Below, one piece after another: positions 1 to 7,685 of a stretch of DNA of 41,673 nucleotides. The first letter of the stretch is position 1. The number at the start of each line of letters is the position of its first letter. Made by a program: the position numbers and the translations under genes. This stretch comes from Gracilaria vermiculophylla. Its lineage: Eukaryota; Rhodophyta; Florideophyceae; Gracilariales; Gracilariaceae. Where the stretch lies: NCBI GenBank assembly GCA_019155205.2, contig JAHNZQ020000016.1, positions 2,008,010 through 2,049,682 of the forward strand, in the 5' to 3' direction. A model generated the notes under the pieces. It was given only the letters and a program-made list of their open reading frames with translations. It searched no databases and was not told the DNA's origin.

Positions 1-2640
1 CTCTAGCGGAAACGGGTCAGCTAGAAAGTGACAAAACTACACGACGTCCAATGGCGTCGCTGTACGGCGAATAAAATATAGGCCGGTACGGCTTGGCAGC
101 TGTCCACAGACAAGGCACAGTGCCACAGCCGGCGTCGCTGTCACCGCCTTCCATATACAAGAACATGGTTCCGGCTTCTATCCTTCCGCCTGTGGCTGTG
201 TCCACAATCTATGTCCACAAAGCTTTGCACAGAGCACAATGAGACTTTTGTGTCTCGCGAATGATATAATGTGTGACGCCGTCATTGCTCGACGATGATT
301 AATATTCACAACATCAGCATTCCACGAGACCTTAATTGGCTTCAAGTACTCTTTTTTCTGTGTGTAATGCAAGTGTTTTTGAATTAAATGCAGGTTTTTT
401 TGAATTCATTGGTGACTTACCAATACGTTACTCTTCTTGCTCTTTTTGTACCGTAGTAGACACTCACCTAAACTGTTAAAATTTATTAACGTTATTTATA
501 AAAAGATAATGAGCGAGCAATACAGACCGCTCTTCACCTTTTTGAGCGTCTTACCGATTCCGTTCCGATTTATCTCTGAAAGGCTGCAACATCATTGACG
601 TATGATACAACGTGCTTGTCATGTGGAATGAGGAGTCTGCAAGGTGTCTCCCGGCAATGATTTGGATTAATGGACACATTAAAATGGTCTGTAACGACAA
701 CAAATCTAGTCATTCATGTAGCTCAAAACCGGTTACTATTTTGTTTCAGTTTTACGATAACCTTGTAAAATACAGTTCTCCTGTCTTCTCATCTTTACAG
801 CTTCTGATAAGGTGTTTTAATGTCTGACGATTGACTCCACTCACATTGTTAAAGCTCGAATTTGAATCCCACGAGGACATGCCGCATAGAAAAACTGTCG
901 ACATACACCAAGTTTCCGCCCTTTTTCTTTATTACGATGCAGATGTGCCTGTTCAGTTCCATGTGCACACCATAGCACAGATTCTAGAATAGTGAATCCT
1001 CAGGTTAGGTTGTCCCTGAAGAATTCTATTATTTTTTATTATCAAATAGCCAACAGGAACGGGCCACGGCATTTAATTGAAAACCTTGGTGGATTTGTAT
1101 GAGATGTTGAAATATGGAGGACATAGAAGATGTGAAAAGCAAGGAAATTGACATTTAGCTTTTGGACAACATGGACGCGTCACCATTTTGCAAGTCGGAA
1201 AGTCGGACGCATCGTGTTGTGAAAGAAAGAAGAGACCTGATGATTGTAGTTGTTTTGGATAAGTTTTTTTTGTTAGATCCATTATTCACGCGTGAAAGGC
1301 TCAAATAAAGCCTGATTTTCCACTTTGTGACAACAGATAATTCCGCTGAATTATCTCGACAAGAGAACATGAAATATTCTATCAAAAAAGAATAAAATCA
1401 CATACCTTCATCAACAATAGCTTGTAGTCGACTACAACTCTTTTTCGTCACCGACTTTCAATCCATACTTGATCATTGGTATCTAAATTCTTCTGCTGGA
1501 AAGATGTAAGAACCTCGATTTGAGAAGGTCATTATTTTGGTATCTGTTCTTGCGTTGTTGAAGCAATATAATGGGTTGCATTGCTCAGAAATAATGTACC
1601 ACTACATCTAGGTTAAAAGAAATGCGTGTTCAATGGCACTTGCATGAAGAGGTCAAATTTTACTTTGTTAAACCAAAAAATCGAAGTGTTATTTTAATGG
1701 AAATGTCAGGCTAAAGTTTTCCTCACAACATAAGTTGATGGACAAGGCCCATGCAAGGTCATGTCAAGGAAGTCTCCCCAGTGCACATCAACCATGGTGT
1801 GTCCAGCTCACGCTAAATATAGTTGTTTTCGGTCTCACTGCAATCTGCAGAACCCCATGGCGTAGTTGCAAAGCGGTTGTGAGAAAATTGCCGATTACTT
1901 TGACAGCCTGTACGCGCATGCGTTGCCGTGTATAATACTTGCGATGTATCTTAAGAGAAAAAAGGAACGGTACATACAACATTTCCTTACCTTTGAAAGA
2001 AACGTGTCTGTCTAGCATGGGTGTCGCTCTAATTGATTCTTGTATGCGATGGACTCGCTTCAAATCAATCCCTAGTCAAATTCCATTTGATCAACGATGT
2101 ACACGAAACGCGGTTTTTTGGGAGGAAAAAAATAGTAGAGTAAGCTTAAGGAAAACAGAAAGATGGCTTAAAAGTGAAGTCGGTGGGCCGCAGGGCTTTG
2201 GCAGAGTTTCGAAGCAGTGCGCGTACATCATGTCAAAAGTCTGGCATATGGTGACTTATTCGTTGAAGAAATTAGATTGGTGTGTTTCTGTGATACGGGA
2301 TTCAGAGCTGGAAAGCAAACTGAGTGAGTAAATATCAGGTGCTCGAAAACTGGATCTGTTAAGCACAGATCAGAAATCGACGGAATTGACGTTCTATAAG
2401 AGGCAATAGTGACTGTCTTTTGTTGCGTGTCAACAGAGAAGCGTTCCCGGGGAAAGGCAAAATATATGGGGCACTTCTCTGTTGTGAATTGGAGCACAAA
2501 GAGTATGATACAGAAAAGAAAATGAAGAAATGCAAGGCTGGAGTCTCAATGCAAGAGTCGATTTCATCGACAGCTAAGCGGAGAGGACGTCCGATGGCGG
2601 CTCTTGTGATGAACACGCCATTTGAGCACTGAGTGGGAAC
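1..2640. other. AT-rich intergenic DNA, no recognisable gene
   Basis: Both strands contain only short frames with no family motif. The longest, on the plus strand at 1939-2331, opens with TTG rather than ATG and its first in-frame ATG is at 2017. Base composition is clearly lower in G+C than downstream of about 2640. A 16-bp perfect palindrome, TTGTAGTCGACTACAA, lies at 1422-1437. The first 350 bases are slightly more GC-rich and could be an old mobile-element remnant, but I could not match them to any family. Confidence 0.5.
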
Positions 2641-3218
2641 GCGATGATAATCATTTGAGGGTAAGGGGAGCTCTGCGTGGCGAGTTGTCTGCCTTTGTTT
2701 CCCGAATCAGTTTACGGCGGTGCTGACAATGACAAATGCAATCGCCTTGCAATGCATCGAGACACGGAGCGACGACGGCGCGCCAACATCGAGCTGCGTG
2801 TCGGCGTCTCGGGGAGGAAGCTCCCGTCAGCGAAGCGCCGGCTACGACAGCGAGCTCGGCAGCTGCCCCTCTCCGCTTCCACGCGCCCCTCAAAAAATCT
2901 CATTCGGTGAGCACTCTGCGGCAAAATGCGCCAGTGCGTGGCGACCGCGCCGTGAATTCAGGGCGCTGCGCTCGCTGCTTCTGGCGCCACGCTGACACGC
3001 GCGGTCGCATTCTTAAACAGAGCGCCGGTAGCCACCGCAGCTGATCTCGCCGCCGCAGCCATCTGCAGCACCTCATTGGCCCTCAAGTCCTGCGCACCCC
3101 ATCCCCCCGCCTTCTCCTTCTTCCACCCATCCCTCCCCTTTCCCTCCCCTCCCTCCGCCCTCCCCTTTTCCCGCCCTCCCTCGCTCTTCTTCCCGCACCT
3201 GTCAGCACCCTTGTCGCC
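2641..3218 (+). promoter_or_regulatory. GC-rich promoter and C/T-rich leader of the SLC35F6-like gene
   Basis: Composition switches sharply at about 2640 from AT-rich to CpG-dense DNA. Several overlapping frames are open here on both strands, as expected when stop codons are rare, and none has a recognisable domain. From about 3098 to 3205 the plus strand is almost pure C and T, with repeated CCCTCC runs, ending a few bases before the ATG at 3219. The complementary strand has many G-runs of three or more. I infer a promoter plus 5' leader; no TATA box is evident. Confidence 0.5.
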
Positions 3219-4583
3219 ATGAAGCTGTCCACCCCCGTCGCCGTCAGCGGCATGATTTTCTTCGGAACGGCATGCTCGTTGCTGGCGAAGTTGATATACT
3301 CCGTGCAGGCGCCGAGCCTGTACGGCGGTCAGGCGTACTACGAGAAGCCGTGGCTCCAGGTGCTGGCCATGTTCACGGGCATGTCCGTGTGCATCCTGCT
3401 GGATCTGCCGCGCAATCGCGCGCGCTCCCAGCGCCCCGCCGCCGCCGATGAGACGCTGCCTCTGGTCGAGCACGAGACGCGCAAGCCGCCGCCGTCGGTG
3501 TGGATCATCAGCATCCCCACGCTGTTCGACCTGTTTGCCACGGCTTGCGGCACCACGGGGCTGCTGTACACAACGGTGTCCGTGTACCAGATGCTGCGGG
3601 GCGCCATGCTCGTGTGGACGGCCATTTTGTCCATCGTGTTCCTCAAGCGCCGGTTGTCCAAGCTGAACTACGCGGGAATCGCGTTGTGCGTGGTGGGCAT
3701 CGTCATGGTTGGGCTGGCCAACATCTGGTGCGAGCAATCGTCGGCGTCGAGGAAGGACACCATCTTCGGCATCTGCGTCATTCTGCTGGGGCAGGTGCTT
3801 CAGGCGGCGCAGACGGTGATGGAGGAGTACTTGCTGCAAGACATGCAAATGTCTTCGGTGAGGGTGGTCGCGTGGGAAGGGCTGTTCGGAATGGCGCACT
3901 GCCTGTTGTGGGTGTTTCCGGTGGTGTACCTGCTGCCCGGCGGCGACCACGGCCATCTGGAGGACGTGATGGACGCATTTTACATGCTGTCGCACTCGTG
4001 GGCGGTGGCGGGCATCATCTGCACCGACATGACGATGATGCTGTTCTACAACGTGTTCGGCATGGAGGTGACGGACTCGCTGAGTGCCGTGCACCGCGTG
4101 GTGATCGAAACGCTGCGAACGCTGGCCGTGTGGGTGGCCGACCTGCTCATCTACTACGTCATCTCGGGCGGGCGGCTGGGCGAGGCGCTGACCAAATACT
4201 CGTGGCTGCAGCTGCTGGGGTTCTGCGTGCTGGTGCTGGGCACCATTCTGTACAACTTTGAGAACCTGCGTGCGGACTACGAGAAGCGGCAGAGGAAGGC
4301 GACGCCGGCGTTGGAGCCCATCCCGGAGACGGAGATCGTCACGATCTGCGAGTACGAGGCGGTGGAGCCGCGCAAGGCGGTGCACGTTGCCGTGCCCGTG
4401 GCCGTGGACGACCAGGGGCTGTCGGACGACGAAGACGACGGCGAGTCGGTGGGTTCGTTCTACGGCCAGACAGTGGGCAGCGCGTCGCACAGCTCGTACC
4501 TGCTGGCGGCAGCCACGCCGCCGCGCTCGCTGCCAGGGTCGCACTTGCATCGCCGTGCCCCGCACTACGGGTCGCACCACTAG
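3219..4583 (+). CDS. SLC35F6-like drug/metabolite-superfamily transporter
   Basis: A 454-residue multi-pass membrane protein of the drug/metabolite transporter superfamily, closest by eye to the SLC35F6 group of nucleotide-sugar-transporter-like proteins. Diagnostic stretches are YQMLRGAMLVWTAILSIVFL (about residues 122-141), QAAQTVMEEYLL (about 195-206), WEGLFGM, the segment around ETLRTLAVW, and GFCVLVLGTILYN near the last helix. About nine or ten hydrophobic segments span residues 8-350. A hydrophilic, acidic, probably cytosolic tail of roughly 100 residues follows, with an acidic run DDEDDGE. The start is the first ATG after the C/T-rich leader. No intron is seen. Family members act in endomembranes (some reports place human SLC35F6 in lysosome or mitochondria), and the substrate cannot be read from sequence. 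The next gene, 128 bp downstream on the same strand, is another DMT transporter. Confidence 0.88.
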   Translation: MKLSTPVAVSGMIFFGTACSLLAKLIYSVQAPSLYGGQAYYEKPWLQVLAMFTGMSVCILLDLPRNRARSQRPAAADETLPLVEHETRKPPPSVWIISIPTLFDLFATACGTTGLLYTTVSVYQMLRGAMLVWTAILSIVFLKRRLSKLNYAGIALCVVGIVMVGLANIWCEQSSASRKDTIFGICVILLGQVLQAAQTVMEEYLLQDMQMSSVRVVAWEGLFGMAHCLLWVFPVVYLLPGGDHGHLEDVMDAFYMLSHSWAVAGIICTDMTMMLFYNVFGMEVTDSLSAVHRVVIETLRTLAVWVADLLIYYVISGGRLGEALTKYSWLQLLGFCVLVLGTILYNFENLRADYEKRQRKATPALEPIPETEIVTICEYEAVEPRKAVHVAVPVAVDDQGLSDDEDDGESVGSFYGQTVGSASHSSYLLAAATPPRSLPGSHLHRRAPHYGSHH

Positions 4584-4711
4584 ATAGAGCTAGAAACACG
4601 GGCGCCGCGGCGTTTAGGCGATTTTGAGCACCCGCCGGCGCAGCGCTGAACTGACGTCGCACGCCATCGGGCGCACCGCGCAAACGTCAGACCGCCGCCG
4701 CCGCCGCCGCG

Positions 4712-5836
4712 ATGACGCCCGTAAACCAACCGTCGTTTTGCGTGTCGCTGTGCCTGTCGCCTTCGCGCGTGCCCGTGCGCAGCGCCAGCGGGCGCGGCGC
4801 CGGCAGGGAGGGCGCGCGCGTGGAGCCGCGCTGCTGCGGGGCGGCGCAGGACGGCGATTGCGCCGAGGAGGCGGGGGTTGGGGCGCGCGCGCGGCGGCTA
4901 CTGCCGGCGCGCGTGCAGAGCGCGCTGCTGGTGAACGCGGTGCCGCTGCTGTGGGGCTCGTACGGGCCGGCGGTGCGCGTGGTGGAGCAGAGCGTGCCGC
5001 ACATGCCGGTGCTGGTGCTCAACCTGGCGTGCTACGTGTGCGCGCAGCTGAGCATCTCGGCGGCGCGCGCGGCGGCCGGCGACGCGTCGCCGCTGCCGCT
5101 GCGCGCCGGCGCGGAGCTGGGCACGTACCTGTTCGCGGGGTCGGTGCTCAACCTGGCGGCGCTGTCGCACACGAGCGCGCCGCGCGCGGCGGTGCTGGTG
5201 CAGCTGACGACGGTGCTGGTGCCGGCGCTGTCGCGCGCGCGCGGCGAGCGCGTGGGCGCGCGCGTGTGGCAGGCGTGCGCGCTGGCGACGGGCGGCACGC
5301 TGCTGCTGGCCAGCGGCGGGAGCGCGGCGGCGGCGGCGGCGGGCGCGGCGGGCACGGGCGCGGCGCTGGCGCTCAACGGCGGCGACGTGATGGCGCTGGG
5401 CGCGGCGGCGTGCTACAGCGTGCACGTGGTGCGACTGGGCGACGTGGGCGCGCGGCCGCGCGCGCTGGCGCTGGTGGACGCCAAGACGCGCACGCAGCTG
5501 GCGCTGGCGGCGCTGTGCGTGCTGCTGGCGCCGCACGCGCCGCACAACGCGCTGAGCTTCGTGCGCGCGCTGACGGGCGGCGGCGCGGCGGCGCTGGCGG
5601 CCGGCGCGCTGTGGGTGGGCGCCGTCACCACCACGGCCGCCACGTGCCTGCAGGTGGTCGCGCAGCGGCGCGTCGGCGCCTCGCGCGCCGTCGTTTCCTT
5701 CGCGTCGCAGCCCGTGTGGGCGGCGCTCATCGCGCTCGCACTGCGCATCGACGACGTGAGCGCGCGCGAGGCGCTCGGCGGAGCGCTCATTGTGCTGGGC
5801 GCCCTTTTACTGGCGTTGTCCCCGCGCGAGCTCTGA
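4712..5836 (+). CDS. EamA-family (DMT) transporter, probably plastid-targeted
   Basis: A 374-residue protein. Residues 1 to about 65 are Ser/Arg/Ala/Gly-rich with few acids at the start, which resembles an organelle transit peptide. About ten hydrophobic helices follow, beginning with ALLVNAVPLLWGSYGPAVR, a typical opening for EamA domains in algal and plant plastid transporters. The second EamA half includes GGDVMALGAAACYSVHVVRL and ends with ALGGALIVLGALLLAL close to the C terminus. Third codon positions are almost all G or C, more extreme than in neighbouring genes. The start ATG at 4712 follows a (CCG)n run. Its stop lies 9 bp from the stop of the convergent pentapeptide gene, so the 3' untranslated regions must overlap. 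Substrate unknown; targeting is inferred only from composition. Confidence 0.82.
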   Translation: MTPVNQPSFCVSLCLSPSRVPVRSASGRGAGREGARVEPRCCGAAQDGDCAEEAGVGARARRLLPARVQSALLVNAVPLLWGSYGPAVRVVEQSVPHMPVLVLNLACYVCAQLSISAARAAAGDASPLPLRAGAELGTYLFAGSVLNLAALSHTSAPRAAVLVQLTTVLVPALSRARGERVGARVWQACALATGGTLLLASGGSAAAAAAGAAGTGAALALNGGDVMALGAAACYSVHVVRLGDVGARPRALALVDAKTRTQLALAALCVLLAPHAPHNALSFVRALTGGGAAALAAGALWVGAVTTTAATCLQVVAQRRVGASRAVVSFASQPVWAALIALALRIDDVSAREALGGALIVLGALLLALSPREL

Positions 5837-5845
5837 GCGCCGCGC

Positions 5846-6589
5846 TCATCGGCAGCCCAGGCTCTCGCGCGTGTGCGCGCCCGTCACCGGGTTGACGCCC
5901 TTGAGTGTGGGGTTCTTGCAAATGGAGCGCTGCGCAAAGTCGCCGATGTACACGTCGGTGAAGTCCACGTTCTCCAGGTTGGCGTGGTCGAACGTCGAGT
6001 CGCTCAGCACCGCGTTGGCAAACACGACGTTGGTGAGGTCGGCGCCGTCAAACGTCACGCGGTCGGCCACGGCATTGGTAAAATCGGCATCCCTGAACGA
6101 CGCGCCGGGCACGTAGCTCTTGGACAGCTGCGCCTCGACGAGGCGCGCGCCCGACAGGTCGGCATTGGACGCGATGGCGCCGGACAGGTCGAACGAGGAC
6201 AGGTCGGCGTTGCGCAGGTCGCACTCGCGGAGGTCGAGCAGCGTGTCCCTGGCGGCGTTGGCCTGCCCGATGGCCGACGACGTGGGCTGGCATCTTGTGG
6301 GGTTGGCGCGGTCGATGGGCGGCAGCCGCAGCGTCGTGGCGCTCAGCGCCGCGTGGGGGCACGCGCTCAGAAGCGCCGCGGACAGCGCCAGCGCGGCCAC
6401 GGCCGCTTGAGGGGCGCGCGCCGCAGAAGGGCCCGCCTGGCAGCGCGCGACGGCGCGTGCGCGCGCCGCCGCCGGCGCACTGCTGGCGACGAAGGCGCCC
6501 GCCACCGCGGCGGGCGGGACGCTGCTTGCGACAAAGGCGCCCTCCGCCGCGACGGGCGACGAACTGCTTGTGACATAGGCGCCCATCAT
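5846..6589 (-). CDS. Thylakoid-lumen type pentapeptide-repeat protein
   Basis: The 247-residue reading starts at the first ATG of the frame (two ATGs in a row at 6589 and 6586; upstream the frame opens only with GTG). Residues 1-45 hold three tandem 14-residue repeats beginning GAYVTSSS and GAFVASS. A basic Arg/Ala region follows, then the hydrophobic stretch AVAALALSAALLSA ending in an Ala-X-Ala-like cleavage context. This is the layout of a bipartite plastid/thylakoid-lumen presequence. The mature part carries pentapeptide A(D/N)LXX repeats, for example LRNADLSSFDLSGA, SNADLSGARLVEA and FDGADLTNVVFANA, forming a right-handed beta helix. It resembles plant lumenal pentapeptide proteins of the TL15/TL17 type, whose biochemical role is not settled. 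A C-terminal Cys pair (ICKN and SLGC) could form a disulfide. Strong call for family, moderate for location. Confidence 0.85.
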   Translation of the reverse strand: MMGAYVTSSSSPVAAEGAFVASSVPPAAVAGAFVASSAPAAARARAVARCQAGPSAARAPQAAVAALALSAALLSACPHAALSATTLRLPPIDRANPTRCQPTSSAIGQANAARDTLLDLRECDLRNADLSSFDLSGAIASNADLSGARLVEAQLSKSYVPGASFRDADFTNAVADRVTFDGADLTNVVFANAVLSDSTFDHANLENVDFTDVYIGDFAQRSICKNPTLKGVNPVTGAHTRESLGCR

Positions 6590-6605
6590 CGCGGCGGGCG
6601 AGCTA
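6480..6605 (-). repeat. Three tandem 42-bp repeats in the presequence of the pentapeptide gene
   Basis: Three adjacent 42-bp copies start at 6480, 6522 and 6564, each beginning CTGCT on the plus strand. On the minus strand each encodes 14 residues, so the reading frame is kept. The two ATG codons used as the start lie inside the third copy. Copies differ at several positions, so the duplication is not brand new. Confidence 0.85.
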
Positions 6606-7509
6606 TGGCGGCGACGATGGTACAGACTGCCGCGATCCGACCATCTACACCAGCGCCGCACAGTCGAGATGCGCCGCCGCGGAGATTGCTACAGCGCGCG
6701 CGAAACAATTTACAGCCGTGCATCGTGGCCATGTGTGCGACCGTCCCACGTGTCAGACCTGTCAAAAGAGCTACACTGCGACGTGGATGATCTGGCAACA
6801 TGGTCGCGTGGCGTAGCACGTTGACGGCGGCCGGCGAGGGTCGGTAGCGGTCGGCGCCGGCCGGGGGAGGAAAGCCGCACGGACAGCGCTGCGGGTGGCT
6901 GGCGTGGAGCAGCAAGTGTGCGCATCAGAGGCGGAACCGCCCGCACGGTGGGGACGGCCCGCCGTCCGGTGTGCGCGGCGTCGGTGTGGCATCGCTGGTA
7001 AGATGATCGTCGCGATGGAGACGCGAGCCACCCCAAGTTGTAAGCGTATAAAGTTTTGGTCAAGCAGCGATGCGTCCGCGGCCGCAGCAGTGTCGCGCCC
7101 GCGAGCGACCGCCGGCCGCCGCCGCGCGGCGGACGCGTCGCGTCTGCGATCGCTCCGTCCCCCGCCGATTGCCGCCGGCGTCGCCCGCGCGCGCGCCACG
7201 CTCGCCGTTTCTCGCGATATCTTACTTGCTCACTCCCGCGCCCATGCGAGTTGGCGCCGCCGCGTTGGGCTTAAAAGGCGCGCCACGTTCGCCCGCCCGG
7301 CGCTGCGCGCGGCCCGCCCGCTGTAAAGCGTTGAAATCCCTCTGTAAGCGGCGCTTCTGAGGCCCCCCCCTCGCGCCCCGCACCCCCAACACAAGTGGTC
7401 AGGCGCACCTGCGGCCCCCCCCCCCCCGACCCCTCACCCCCCACAAAGGCAAACGCCGCCCCCGCCCCCTGCACTACCGCCCCGCCCCATTGCGTTGGCG
7501 CCATGCTCG
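6590..7509. promoter_or_regulatory. Divergent GC-rich promoter between pentapeptide gene and kinase
   Basis: About 900 bp lies between two divergent starts. Visible elements are a CACGTG G-box at 6747-6752 (158 bp upstream of the pentapeptide ATG), a TATAAAG at 7047-7053, and a C-rich plus strand from about 7361 to 7485 that includes a run of 13 C at 7415-7427. TTGGCGCC, similar to an E2F-type site, lies just before the kinase start at 7495-7502. Open frames on both strands are compositional. Functional assignment of any single element is inference. Confidence 0.45.
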
Positions 7510-7685
7510 ATGAGTGCCTCCGTCCTCGCGCCCTCTTCTCCCGTCATGGCGTCGTCGCCGCGCTCCGTGCGGGAGAGGCCGGCCCCCGCCGCCGCCTCCT
7601 CCTTCCCCCCCTTCGCCGCCACGCGACAGGCCAGGCGCTCCCTCAACTTGCGAACGCGCGTGTACAGGGCGCCCGCCGCCGATAG
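7503..7685 (+). other. Out-of-frame upstream ATG overlapping the kinase start
   Basis: The first ATG after the C-rich leader is at 7503, 7 bases before the kinase ATG at 7510 and in a different frame. It opens a 60-codon frame that runs into the kinase coding region and stops at 7685. It has no recognisable motif and is probably not a functional protein. If the transcript starts upstream, it could lower kinase translation or favour re-initiation or leaky scanning to the stronger ATG at 7546. Confidence 0.35.

Noticed and set aside
1..372. A possible transposase remnant on the minus strand.
   Set aside because: Short frames only. I tried to match catalytic motifs of common transposase families and none fitted.
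840..900. A T-loop-like sequence (TTCAAAT context) suggesting a tRNA on the minus strand.
   Set aside because: The flanking bases do not form a T-stem or acceptor stem.
1939..2331. A 130-codon frame in the left AT-rich region.
   Set aside because: It opens with TTG, has no recognisable motif, and overlaps another frame on the opposite strand.
2958..4580. A 540-codon open frame antisense to the SLC35F6-like gene.
   Set aside because: It is rich in His, Gln, Arg and Val, has no domain, and exists because G/C-ending codons on the sense strand rarely give stops in that phase.
4624..5895. A 423-codon plus-strand frame overlapping the EamA gene.
   Set aside because: Low-complexity Arg/Ala/Gly product in another phase of a very GC-rich gene. 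The EamA frame has clear membrane helices and an ATG.
5873..6790. A 305-codon plus-strand frame opposite the pentapeptide gene.
   Set aside because: Composition-driven shadow. The minus strand encodes clear pentapeptide repeats.
6586..7326. Overlapping frames of up to about 140 codons on both strands in the divergent promoter.
   Set aside because: Arg/Ala/Pro low complexity, no ATG for the largest one, and no motifs.
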